64,000 bases of DNA from Metellina segmentata. Its lineage: Eukaryota > Arthropoda > Arachnida > Araneae > Tetragnathidae. The stretch is taken from assembly GCA_947359465.1 (NCBI GenBank), contig OX375873.1:134494899-134558898 (forward strand), written 5' to 3'. The position numbers and the translations under genes are program-made. The notes below the pieces were generated by a model. That model had not been told where the DNA came from and made no database searches. It saw nothing but the letters and a program-made list of their open reading frames with translations. Below, one piece after another: positions 32,313 through 42,185 of this stretch; the first letter of the stretch is position 1, and every line of letters starts with the position of its first letter.

Positions 32313-32759
32313 CTATAGTAAGATATGTGAAAGAAAAATTGTTTCATTGCATAAAACAGAATTATTATAGTCGTAATATTCTCCAGAAAGCCATGTCGAA
32401 TGGAATATTGTTCTTTTTCGGGTTAATTTTTGACACTGTTGGTTTCTTATGGCCCATGGGTCATACCTAGCCAAGCTGAGCCAAACTCGCAGGTTGTTAA
32501 CGCAGTGAGCTAACCCACTGATGCACGAGGGTCCCGGTATTTGTCAAGGAATCGCATAATATGATTACTACGAGCTTGATTCCGATCAACCTATGTAATG
32601 ATCACTATGATTCATCAACACTGAGACGTCTGGAAAAAAAACGATTTCAACACCGTGGGGTTTTTATGAGAGGGAAGCAGACAGTCACGTGCGTTACAAT
32701 TCGGTAATAACTCAGGCCATAACGACATTAAATCTCGTTGAGTCGGAGTCCGTATATTT
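32313..32759. other. Unassigned, with a tRNA-like fragment
   Basis: Near 32480-32525 the minus strand reads CAGTGGGTTAGCTCACTGCG, reminiscent of an A-box region of a SINE head. Nothing more can be supported. Confidence 0.3.
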
Positions 32760-32990
32760 GGACCTGCTTGTCATACATCACTTTCTAACGGTTACAAGAT
32801 CCAAAGAGGGGACTCGCACGTGTGGGATTGACACCCCTTCAGTGTTGCAGGTGTCATGAAAAAAAAACACCCGATCAACATTCCATGAGGGAGGCGATAG
32901 TAAGAAGCCACGAAGGAAGGTGGTGGAAGAAAATCTCTCTTTGAGACAGCTATATGTGGTGAAACACCGAACAAAAAACTAACTGAGAAA
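32760..32990 (-). repeat. Dispersed repeat, inverted relative to 51705-52110
   Basis: Shares TCCCACACGTGCGAGTC, AACCGTTAGAAAGT, ATGTTGATCGGGTGTTTT and ATAGCTGTCT segments with 51705-52110 in opposite orientation, with indels. No coding or terminal signature identified. Confidence 0.65.
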
Positions 32991-33519
32991 TGAAACTTAT
33001 TGTTTCTGCATCAACATTCGTTCAGTGAGTGTTTTTTGTTTATAGTTGTAGATATTTTTTCCTAATGTCATTGAAACCTTCAAACAAAATAGCTTGAAAA
33101 GGTAGACAACTCATTCCAATTCCCAAAACATACAAACGGTTTCTCCCACTACCTTTTTCTTAAGCTGAATTACAAACTTTTCATTTATATCCTGATTATT
33201 CGTTATGCAACTACTGACTTCTAGAAACTTAGAGTCTTCTTTTGTTACTTCTAGAAACTGTGAGTCACGGCCATTGTTAAACACATCGACGCGTGACATA
33301 AGAAAACGTATTCAGTTAAATTCAGTAGTAACTCTTATTATTATTTAATCCATAGTTGAAACCGAATGGCAGAAGGTTGCGTATTCGATTCACGTGCGGT
33401 CACCAATGTCGGTGTGTTAAGTATGACCTGGTCGGGGCAAACGAAATAAGTTAACGCATCTCAACAAAACATCAACTCCAAAGAAGACAGCATTGAAATC
33501 ACAAAATTTAACAATTAAA
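32991..33519. other. Unassigned
   Basis: Near 33380-33400 GGTTGCGTATTCGATTCACG resembles a B-box region, perhaps of a SINE head. No other feature. Confidence 0.3.
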
Positions 33520-33521
33520 TA

Positions 33522-34611
33522 CACTCTATAACAAAAAAAATCGGTGCACCAAGAAGGAGTTGTCCGATTGCGATAAAAATGGGTGTATGTGAAGAACATA
33601 CATAGTAAAACATACGATTTAAATTTCAGATTAAATGAATGATTTATTTTAGAGTTTGACCCTTACAAAGGGAGGAAGTCAATAAGGCGTTGTTCCACCT
33701 CTGGCCTGGATGCAAGCTGAAAAAGTTCCCGCAGGGTGTCCTGGTAATGGTAATGGTAATGGTAATTTTAGTTAACGTCGTACTAGAGCTACACAACGGG
33801 CTATTGACGACGGTCCGGAATCAGTCCCTTGAGGGAAAGATTCGAGGACAACACCTAGTAATTTTGAACCACGGTCAGATGACGAAGCAACTCCAAACTT
33901 CCACGCCAACCCAACGTGTGGACTTTCGGCCACGGCAGATTTAAGGTGCACCAACCGCCTCTACACCATACGTTTACAAACATCCATGCCCGGACCCGGA
34001 TTCGAACCAGGAACCTTGCGATCTAGAGGCTAACACCAGGGTGTCCTGAGGAAATTCATGCCAAATTCTCTCCAAGTGTCATGCTAAAAGGTCAACATTT
34101 CGGGATGGTTGCAATCGTCTCCTCATAACCTCCCAAATGTGCTCTATGGGAGAGAAATCAGGAGACCTAGCTGGCCAAGGAAGTGTTGGGAAAGCTTGAC
34201 TACAATTCATAGCAACACAATACGTGGAATGTGCGGCCGGGCATTATCTTGTTGAAAAGTAAGTCCGGGGTGTCGCAAAAGCAACGGTAACACAATCGGT
34301 CGTAGAATGTCGTCTATGTACCGCTGTTCTGTAAGTGTTCCAGAAATGACCATCAAAGGGGTCCGGCTATCAAAGGAGATGGCACCCCAGACCATAAGGC
34401 CCTGTTGTGGGCATGTGTGGCGTGCGATAGTAAAGGCAGGATCTCCATGCTGCCAAGGACGTCTCCAGGCATGTTTGCGGTTGTCGTCAGGACACAGTTG
34501 GAAACGGGACACTTCACTTAAGACTATACATCCCCAGTCAGCGCCGTTCCAAGTTGATGGAACCCCGGCACAGCTCCTTCTTGGTGCGTCGATTTTTTTT
34601 GTTATAGAGTG
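33522..34611 (-). mobile_element. Tc1 element, both ends present, internally deleted
   Basis: Inverted ends CACTCTATAACAAAAAAAAT (33522) and its near-perfect reverse complement (to 34611) extend to CAAGAAGGAG and are flanked by TA on both sides. On the minus strand the transposase remnant begins near 34580 without the helix-turn-helix half. It reads CIVLSEVSRFQL where the first catalytic Asp should be (DESRF changed to EVSRF), then QQGLMVWGAISF, FQQDNARPH with the second Asp, then SPDFSPIEHIW with the final Glu near 34140. The C-terminus resumes at 33740 (RELFQLASRPEVEQRL) after a SINE insertion. Dead by deletion, substitution and a stop near 34085. Confidence 0.9.
33744..34036 (-). mobile_element. 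SINE-A inside the Tc1 element
   Basis: On the minus strand it starts GGTGTTAGCCTCTAGATCGC (head truncated), keeps the B box GGTTCGAATCC, and ends in a tail of ATTACC repeats (seen as GGTAATGGTAATGGTAAT on the plus strand). CAGGGTGTCCTG flanks it at 33732-33743 and 34037-34048. Confidence 0.9.
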
Positions 34612-34970
34612 TAATATAGTCAAAAAACAAATACCATACAAACGGATTACAATGTATAGGGAATATAAAAAGAGATATCAACAGCTATTTTGCTTGGTTG
34701 CATTCGACAGAATTAGCATAAAGCCGCATCTCCTTCACTCTTTGACTACGCTTTTTCTAACCCTTGGGGTTTACGGTTTTCAGAAAACATGAGTATCACA
34801 CTTTCGGTATATTCAAGCGATGTTTTTCTACTCACTACTTGGTTCCCTAATCCCTCTCTTTAACCCTTTTCTCGACAGTTTTTACAGTCTTGAACCGCAT
34901 AAAGCAATGCCTCGTAGAAATTCCAGAACAACGAATTCGTTCTTTCAGGTGAAGAAGCTTTGAAAGAGAT
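34612..34970. other. Unassigned
   Basis: No feature supported between the Tc1 end and the unidentified frame downstream. Confidence 0.35.
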
Positions 34971-35560
34971 ATTCTACTTCAAAAGAATTCACTCGACTTT
35001 AGTAATAGTATTTTCCGAATTGATTTTCGGGGAGAATGAGAAAATGTTCATAAAAATATCTTCGACCTAAAGGGATCCGCCTCCTATTTATTTCTTTTTC
35101 AATACATTCTTGAAAAGTAGAGCTTGTTTCTGCATTCAGTGTTTTCCCATCATTCTTCATGCTACGCCCAATAAACCATGAAAAGAAGTCGGGAAACAAT
35201 CTCTGAATCCTCGGTTCATCGTGTTCCTTATTTAAAATGTTACGAAGGCCTTTCATGATTGTGACAGTGTTTAATCTCGTAACTTTACCAAAGCACAGGC
35301 TTTTGGGGGAAAAAAAGTTACAATTTTGTCGTTTCATTTGTCAAGCTTTTCAAAGTTAGGACACTTTTTATATTCCCTCGGCCATCGATTCCTTCATTGG
35401 TATCAATGTGAGCTTCTAGAAGTGGCACTTTTTTATTTGGTTGCTTGTGTACGTGTGGGAGATTGTTTATGGAATGCCATGTCAGCACATCTGAAAACTT
35501 TGAATAGAAGTTTTCTTTTTGAACAACCAGATAGCGCTTTGTACTTGTGAATAAAGATAG
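34971..35560 (-). pseudogene. Unidentified decayed coding sequence
   Basis: Minus strand: a frame from about 35560 reads VVQKENFYSKFSDVLTWHS, then KKVPLLEAHIDTNEGIDGRG and SVLTLKSLTNETTKL. After a homopolymer near 35315 the frame 35337-34999 continues with MKGLRNILNKEHDEPRIQRL, DFFSWFIGRSMKNDGK and INRRRIPLGRRYFYEHFL to a stop. Both parts have protein-like composition and adjoin without a gap, so a single coding sequence broken by a frameshift is plausible. No family is recognised; a transposon-borne gene is the likeliest source. Confidence 0.4.
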
Positions 35561-35795
35561 TTTCTATTTCCCCCCCCCCCACGTGGCTACGGTACGCATG
35601 AGAGGAAACAACGTGACTTGGATTCTATGAGGCAGCAAAAATATTTTAGTTATACTGTATTGGAAGTATAAAAATGGCGGAATTTAGCTCTAATATCAAG
35701 TATAAATAAAAGCGCCTTAAATTTGTGATAAGAACTCCCAACACATTAAAAATGTGTGTACTATTAAATAAAAAGTAAAAACATTAAAATCTCAA
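35561..35795. other. Unassigned, with a C-run
   Basis: A run of about ten C at 35571-35580 precedes CACGTGGC. No further feature. Confidence 0.35.
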
Positions 35796-35930
35796 AGCAT
35801 TGGGTTGCCACGGTAACCCGTTTGGACGAGCAGTGTATTTGCAACTGGAGGATTGCGAGGTCGAAACTCGAAATCCTCCAGTTGCAAATACACTGCTCGT
35901 CCAAACGGGTTACCGTGGCACCCCAATGCT
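35796..35930. repeat. Long near-perfect hairpin (59-bp arms)
   Basis: Left arm 35796-35854 and right arm 35872-35930 are reverse complements with a single mismatch (T/G near the outer end); the loop is 17 nt, GCGAGGTCGAAACTCGA. The inner arms contain ACTGGAGGATT and the loop contains the SINE B-box-like TCGAAACTC, so the hairpin seems to be an inverted duplication around a SINE head. The SINE body follows directly. Confidence 0.95.
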
Positions 35931-36172
35931 TACACGATACCGTCGTGTACGTGGGGGCTGGTGCATGTACAATCTGTCGTGGATTCAAATTTCCTCACGT
36001 TGGCGTTGAAGTTTGGAGAGTGAGTTGCCTGCTTATGTGTTGACCTCGGGATCTAACCATGCTTCAAAATGACGAGGTGTTGTCCTCGAATCCTTTCCTT
36101 CTGCATGGATTCCGAATCGTCGTAAGAGGCATTTTGTGTTACTCGAGTGCGACGCTAATTCAACTACCTACC
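35931..36172 (+). mobile_element. SINE-B body following the hairpin
   Basis: Runs from CGTACGTGGGGGCTGGTGCA-like sequence through TTTGGAGAGTGAGTTGCCTG and ATGACGAGGTGTTGTCCTCG to the tail CTAATTCAACTACCTACC. Confidence 0.8.
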
Positions 36173-36239
36173 AACTTACTTCAAAGCACTGCTTTTATAC
36201 ATTTACACGAACACTTTTCAAGTAAAGTAGTTGGATAGT

Positions 36240-36590
36240 TGCATTTATTACTTCGCACTGTTACCAGACAATGGGCTATTGGCGACGATTCGGTGTTAAT
36301 CTTGAGGGAAAAGATCCGAGGACAACACCGCGTAACATTGAACCCGGTCAGCTGGCGATGGTAGTTTTTAAGGCCGATAACATATTTGGCTGAGGTTATA
36401 TTTGGCTACACGAGGGCTATTAGAATGGAACCAAAGGCTTAAATTGAATTCCGAACCACAACGAAATGCAATGGCTGGGGTTTGAACCCAGAACCTATTT
36501 CGTGTTGAAGATCAGATACGTGGAGAATTTGGTTGGATCGAGTTTCGAACTCAAAACCCTCAGGTTGCAGTCCAGTTACTAATATAGGAA
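36240..36590 (-). mobile_element. Rearranged SINE remnants
   Basis: Body part at 36240-36366 (TTGGCGACGATTCGGTGTTA, GAGGACAACACCGCGTAA) and a SINE-B-like head at 36520-36590 (TTGGATCGAGTTTCGAACTC). Between them is another tRNA-like piece with GGGTTTGAACCCAGAACC. Confidence 0.55.
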
Positions 36591-36894
36591 AAATTAACAA
36601 CAAAAGAGCAATTTATCTGACCTTCCGACATAAAATTGTAGCACTAGTATCCAGTATTGTGATCAGTTGGGGAAGTTTCGAAGAATAAAAATGAATTATC
36701 TTTAATGGAAATAATTTTTTTAAATACAATACATAATAAATCGGAATTTATATTTCTGTCTTGTAACATTGCTTACCAATAATCACCCCGTCGCCAAACT
36801 ATGAATATAGCACTATTGTATGTTCTACTGTTTCAGTGAACTTCCATACTGTCTAAAGGGAATTGACTAAGGGGAATAGCTTTTTCTCTCACTG
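36591..36894. other. Unassigned
   Basis: No feature supported. Confidence 0.35.
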
Positions 36895-37510
36895 GTTCTT
36901 TTTTCCCCACGCGGTTCTTCTTTTTCATAGCATTCCACTCACTTTCGCAGTGCATGATGACTCTCCAATAACGTCACTGGTTCAATAGTATTCAAAACGC
37001 AATTTATTTTCCTTTGATTTCATTGGTTCTTTAATTTTTTTTTTCATTTAATAGGTTCTTTATTTTTTTCTCTTTAATTTCATTGGTTGTTTTCCACAGT
37101 TCTTAACATATTTTCTTTCCTTTTTATGTAAAGTGGAAGAATTTACTTTCCGTTTGATTTAAGTCACGGTCCAATGCAGTCACATCAGTTTGTATTGTTT
37201 CTTGCTATTTCTTAAACTTTAAAACTTTGTGTAAGTATAGCGATGTTTAATTTTTATCATTTATGCAATCTTTTGTTTATTGCTGTTTGATTTGGTTTGG
37301 TCGGAATCAGTGAGGTTGACTATTTAAAAGCATAACCTACTTTTCAATTTGTATCATTTCTGCAATTTTCTTCAGTACTGTTTAACTTGGTTTTGATTTC
37401 GCTGACAGTGTCATTCATTTGCGTTGTTTGTCGGAATCAGTGAGGTTTAGCATCAAGAATGTCCAGTACAGTAGTATCAGGTTGTATTTATTGCTTTTTT
37501 TTCTTTAGCT
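36895..37510. repeat. Inverted copy of the subrepeat-rich repeat
   Basis: Reverse-complement blocks shared with 17140-18625: GTCGGAATCAGTGAGGTT (about 37300 and 37433), TTAAAAGCATAACC, TCCTTTGATTTCATTGGTT and CAGTTCTTAACA. It lacks the MITE present in the other copy. Confidence 0.65.
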
Positions 37511-37828
37511 TCAACGGTCGTATTCACAAGTCCGAAATAACCCTCGAATCAACAATAATCCCCGGATTATCGAAAAAACCGTATTTACGATGTCTGATCC
37601 GTGGTTAGAACCGACGTATACATTTTGATCCTCCGAAATCGGCGAATTAACTCTCGGTTGAGATTTACGTATGAGCAATACTATCGTTTTCCGAAGGAAC
37701 CGAGATATAATACAAACAAGCGACAAAACAAATGGATGGCATACTTCATTTTATGCTAAATTACAGTATTCATGCGACGACGCGTATTCAACTGATCTTA
37801 TATGAATCGGAACAAGAACTGGATTACA
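37511..37828. other. Unassigned, possible MITE end
   Basis: GGTCGTATTCACAAGTCCGA and AATAATCCCCGGATTAT (a short palindrome) suggest a repeat terminus, but no partner end is seen. Confidence 0.3.
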
Positions 37829-37863
37829 TCTCTACTATTATAAAAGGAAGTGTTTGTGTGTCT

Positions 37864-38769
37864 TGTGAAGAATCAATTGATTCTTCCAATTAAGCAGTTA
37901 ACATGACACCTGGCTATCTGGACTTAGGCCTAACTGGCGCCTACGTAAGCTTACAAACGGAGACCTGTTCCCCCCCTTTCGGAAGGGGTACAGAGGGAAC
38001 GTCGCCGATTGTCCAGCGAATGATCGTACTGATACGTCACGAAGGCTCTCAGCCAATTCGGACGAGGCGCCGACCCTTGAACTTGAATTTGGAAGAGAAA
38101 AAAGACGATTTGATTTTTGGACGTTGGACTGACGGTTGACCAGAGACGGAACAGCGGTTCCTGGTTTTTTGCGTACTTGTGGAGTACTGAAAAGAGCGAG
38201 CGCTCACTCCAACATTTTCGTGAGGATATCTATCCTATTAAGAGGATTCAGGAACACCCAGTTCCAAACTGATTGAACTTTGGGAACATCCTGTTCCAAA
38301 ACTGCCGCGTAATTCAGGAACTACCAGTTCCAAACTGATTGAACTTTGGGAACATCCTGTTCCAAAACTGCCGCGTAATTCAGGAACACCCAGTTCCAAA
38401 CTGATTGAACTTTGGGAACATCCTGTTCCAAAACTGCCGCGTAATTCAGGAACACCCAGTTCCAAACTGATTGAACTTTGGGAACATCCTGTTCCAAAAC
38501 TGCCGCGTAATTCAGGAACACCCAGTTCCAAACTGATTGAACTTTGGGAACATCCTGTTCCAAAACTGCCGCGTAATCAGGAACATTCGGTTCCAAACTG
38601 CTTCAAATTCGGGAACATCCTGTTCCGAACGTCCGTCGTACTCCATCCGAATCCTGTCCCTGAACTTTAAACAATTTGTAAATAACTTTATTAATCTAGA
38701 ATAAAGAAAACTCTATCTGTAAGAAATCTAGTGATTGATGCGCTACCCTGTTAGATTCAGTTCCTTACA
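37864..38769. mobile_element. Solo LTR, 906 bp, 4-bp target duplication
   Basis: Begins TGTGAAGAATC and ends TTCCTTACA (TGT...ACA ends), with GTCT on both sides (37860-37863 and 38770-38773). The left end contains the perfect palindrome GAAGAATCAATTGATTCTTC (37867-37886). AATAAAG near 38701 may be a polyadenylation signal. The internal 66-bp repeat array occupies the middle. A 4-bp duplication suits Gypsy-type elements. It carries no coding sequence; the host region is a Helitron 5' end, and removing the LTR restores it. Confidence 0.82.
38248..38626. repeat. 66-bp tandem array of IR3 palindromes within the LTR
   Basis: Five regular units and a divergent sixth. Each contains GGAACATCCTGTTCC, a perfect 6-bp inverted repeat with a 3-bp spacer, and GGAACACCCAGTTCC, a near-perfect one, so palindromes occur about every 33 bp (twelve in all). 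The array lies before the AATAAAG, where LTR enhancers (U3) normally sit. Frames across it simply translate the repeat. Confidence 0.92.
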
Positions 38770-39320
38770 GTCTGTCTGTGTGTCTCTATCCAGTGCCCTG
38801 ACAAATCTATGGCATTAACAATAATGAGATTTGCACACAAGTAGTCCTAAATTTTTACGATTTTTGTGTCGCACCGAATCTAAAAATTCAATCTAGAACA
38901 TTTTAAAATTAAGTTAAGGGAATTTAATTATTATTGTTTTCTTTTGAATGGCTACGGCGTAAAGATATGACAAATTCTAAATTTATTTTTTCCGTGTTTC
39001 CGTTTGATTTTTCCGAACAACGCTTTCAGCCAAAGAACAAAACTAATAAAAAGTTTTAACTGGAGCTATGTAGTTTGTTTTTCTATCTCCTAGATCGATA
39101 CAGATATGAGTAAAAATTTCTATGGATTAGAAATCTGCGGAAAATTTCACATTGGATCGATGCCTAAAAATATGATTTTCTTTAAATGAATAATTTTTAA
39201 ATTGTCACTTTTATATTTTTTCCAATAAAAATTCTGCTTTGATCGTATTCGAGAAATCACAGATTCCATTTCCTGCGCTCAAACAATTCCAGCTAAAGAA
39301 AGCAAATTCTTTTCGTAATT

Positions 39321-40548
39321 TCCTTAAAATAGAATCATTTGAAAAGATTCTATTTTAGGAAGAAAAGCTTCTATTTTGGTCAGGAAGGTCAAAAGGTTAG
39401 AGGTCTTCATGAAAGACAGCAGGTTGGAAAGTGGAATGGTGCATGTAAATTTCCTTAAAGACGATTAAAATTTATTGAAGCTAAATCCAAAAAATATCGT
39501 GCCTTTAAATCTTAAGGTAGTTTAGGTAAGGTTGCCAGAACATCTAAACAGATTACATATAGAGATAGAATTGTGTAGGAGATATAGTCTCATCCATATA
39601 TTTTGAGACATAATCGTGTTAGTAATTTTTCCCGCAAGCTTTTCAAATGACCGGACACTCATTCAGAAGTAATTAAAAAACTTCTCTGAATTTCCACTTT
39701 TTTTTTTTTTTTTTCAAAATAATTTGACCCAAAGTGTTTTTTTTCTGACGTTTATTTTCTGGAAAGCCTAAGTTCAGGTACAGAGACATCCAGTGATAGA
39801 TTTGTAGAAAAACTGTCAATAACGAACTGAGAAATCTGTCGTAATTATTTCCTAACACCGTTCTTTACAAACAATTTACAAGTGAGAAATAAGAAAAATA
39901 TCTGAATTTTATTTTAGTATACAAGGAATAAATTCCAAAATTCTGGCAATTGTGTTATATTTTTCATTGTAACATAATTCTGTTTTATTTTATTCATAAT
40001 TCTATATTATTTTTTAATTTTCAATATAATAATCTTTTAAACTTGTATCAGCGTGAATCTAATAAAAAACCGGTTCGGAATCATGTTCACTGGTTTTTAA
40101 ATCGGCTTAGTCATCTGAGTCCTGAAATCGTATACCGCGTAGAGGTTTTTCAATTCTTTAAGCAGATTATAGTCGCTGGGTGCCCCTCTTCCATACCCCT
40201 CTTAACACTCTGTTTCCCTACTAAAGAGAAAAATGGCTTTTTGAGAATTTACAGCGTTTTCCACGGTTACAGAATGAGCCAGCCAAAGACCTAAATCATA
40301 ACTATTGGCATTAACTAGCAATGTTGGGAAAACCTGTCTGTACTTGTCTATGACTGAAAGCATTTGTCATTGGCACTGCATTAGTCAACCGGATCGATAA
40401 TTCTAGCTCTTTGAGAACTTCCCTCGCAAAAGGATAATTTTCGACTTTAGAAAATTCGTACTTTATCTGAGCTACTTGAAAAAGATTCGTCTTTAGGAAG
40501 CGCACGAATCAGATTAATTTAGTGTATTGCGCACACTGCATTAGGAAT
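39321..40548. other. Unassigned, possible decayed coding pieces
   Basis: Frames 39950-40294 (plus) and 40311-40505 (minus; VENYPFAREVLKELELS) have protein-like composition but no recognisable family or splice context. Includes a T-run near 39700. Confidence 0.3.
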
Positions 40549-40846
40549 GTAGGTATTTAATTAATGTCGTACTGAGCCAACACAACGGGCTATTGAAACC
40601 CGAAGAGAAATATCCGAGGACAACACCACGTAATTTTGAACCACGGTCAGATGACGAGGTCACACCAGAGCTGGCACACCACTCTCCAAACGTCGCCACC
40701 ACGCTCACGCTAGGATATTTGAGGCCATTACAGATTTAACGTGCCCCAACCCCCTTTGTACACGACGGTCGTTGGTTGGATTCGAACTTGCAGCCCCCGG
40801 TTGATAATCCCTTACTCTTCCAACTGGGATATCACGGCACCACTGC
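40549..40846 (-). mobile_element. SINE-B copy
   Basis: On the minus strand the head includes GCAAGTTCGAATCCAACC (B box) and the body ends in a GACATTAATTAAATACCTAC tail. Its head end was the target of the adjoining SINE-A insertion. Confidence 0.85.
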
Positions 40847-41169
40847 GCCGACCAACCGGTATAGTGGTTAAGATGTTAGCTTCTAGATCGGAAGGTTCCT
40901 GGTACTAATCCGGGTCCGGGCATGGATGTTTGTAAGCGTATGGTGTAGAGGCGGCGAATCTGTCGTGACCGAAAGTCCTCAAGTTGGGTTGGTGTGGAAG
41001 TTTGGAGAGTGGGGTGCCAGCTCAGGTGTTGCTTCGTCATCTGACCGTGGTTCAAAATTACGAGGTGTTGTCCCCGAATCTTTCCCTTAAGGGACTCATC
41101 CCTGACCGTCGTCAATAGCCCGTTGTATTTCTCTAGTACGACGTTAACTAAAATTACCATTACCATTAC
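40847..41169 (+). mobile_element. SINE-A, full length, with target duplication
   Basis: Head GCCGACCAACCGGTATAGTG; the body contains the CATGGATGTTTGTAAGCGTA block; 3' end TTAACTAAAATTACCATTAC with a short ATTACC tail. CACGGCACCACTGC (40833-40846) and CACGGCCCCACTGC (41170-41183) are the duplication, 13 of 14 identical. Confidence 0.9.
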
Positions 41170-41284
41170 CACGGCCCCACTGCAATCGAAACATCGGCAT
41201 TTCACTTGGAAGCTGACCGCAAAATGCCGGCCAAGTCGACATTCCCTTGGAGACAATACTTCCGTTTTTGTTTAGTATAAAAGG

Positions 41285-41440
41285 AATATCTGCAATAAAA
41301 TTAGTTGGCGACAGTTGATAGAAATTACAATTTTTTAAAGAAAATCATGTTTTTAGTAACGATCTGACGTAAAATTTTAGGCCGATTTAAAATCCGTTGA
41401 AATTTTTACTTTATCTGGAACCATCGTAAAGACAGAAACT
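41285..41440 (-). mobile_element. Helitron-family internal fragment
   Basis: GTAACGATCTGACGTAAAAT and CCGATTTAAAATCCGTTGAA match the inner part of the copy at 28740-29450. Both ends truncated. Confidence 0.5.
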
Positions 41441-41714
41441 TGGATCAGGGAAATGTAACACTCAATTTAGTGTAAAACATCAACATCCGGTGCACATATA
41501 CGGACGGAACGGAATTTATTCTCTCTCCAGAATGATTGTCGGAATTGCAGGTGTCCGTATACGTACTTTTATGCGCTTACTTTTCTGTGGTTACTTTTGT
41601 GTGATTACTTTATCTCCCTTCATTGGATTGTGACCCTAAAAGGTTGATCGCTTAAAATTCAAATTTCCAATGAAACAAATTTCGTTTGAAAAAATTAATT
41701 CATCCATCCTGGTG

Positions 41715-41716
<2 letters not shown>

Positions 41717-41747
<31 letters not shown>

Positions 41748-41748
41748 G
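41717..41748. repeat. (CT)n microsatellite
   Basis: An almost pure CT dinucleotide tract of about 32 bp with one CCCT interruption. Confidence 0.9.
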
Positions 41749-41789
41749 ATGTCTTTGTAATTAGTTCCTGATTGTGCACACTGATAGTA

Positions 41790-42035
41790 ATTTGTCCACC
41801 CTCCTGGGGTGGTTTGTCTTCGTGTCGAAAACTATCCAGTAGCGGCCAGTTTCTGATGCAAAAACCTGTTCCAAACTGTCGTCAGTTCTAGGAAGGGAAG
41901 AATATGTTTTTTGTAATTGAAACTTAATCCCCATGGAGTAATACAGCAGTTTTGTCTTGACGAGATATCTCGTCATTAGTAAAATTGACTAGATCTTGCA
42001 CGATATGTATCGTCAAAACCATTTGGTGGGTTAAT
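41790..42035. mobile_element. Palindrome-core MITE copy
   Basis: Contains GACGAGATATCTCGTC (41959-41974) and CCACCCTCCTGGGGTGGTTT near the left side, with a counterpart CCATTTGGTGGGTTAA at the right, like the copy at 45190-45320. Confidence 0.6.
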
Positions 42036-42104
42036 AAATATAGAATTATAATTCGCTAGAATAAATTCAATATTAGATATATTCTAGATAGATTTTAGAA
42101 TTGG

Positions 42105-42185
42105 ATTATAATTTTATTACGGTTTATAATTTTAATGGATTATGATTCTAATGGATTATGATTTTAATAGATTATAATTTTTATT
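42105..42185. repeat. Short AT-rich tandem repeat
   Basis: Units of about 20 bp of the form GGATTATGATTTTAAT occur four to five times. Confidence 0.7.

Larger units (their letters stand above)
37829..39320 (+). mobile_element. Helitron 5' part, split by a solo LTR
   Basis: The terminus TCTCTACTATTATAAAAGGA starts at 37830 after an A. After the LTR, sequence from 38770 resumes with CTGTGTGTCTCTATCCAGTG and GACAAATCTATGGCATTAAC, then blocks parallel to 57400-58000. A 3' end with CTRR was not identified. Confidence 0.75.

Noticed and set aside
34307..34792. 161-aa plus-strand frame
   Set aside because: Antisense of the Tc1 transposase core on the minus strand, running on past the element end.
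38238..38596. Two minus-strand frames encoding regular 22-residue repeats, superficially like a silk or structural protein
   Set aside because: They are translations of the 66-bp palindrome array inside a solo LTR; 66 is a multiple of three, so frames stay open automatically. Two frames are open at once and there is no start context or flanking coding sequence.
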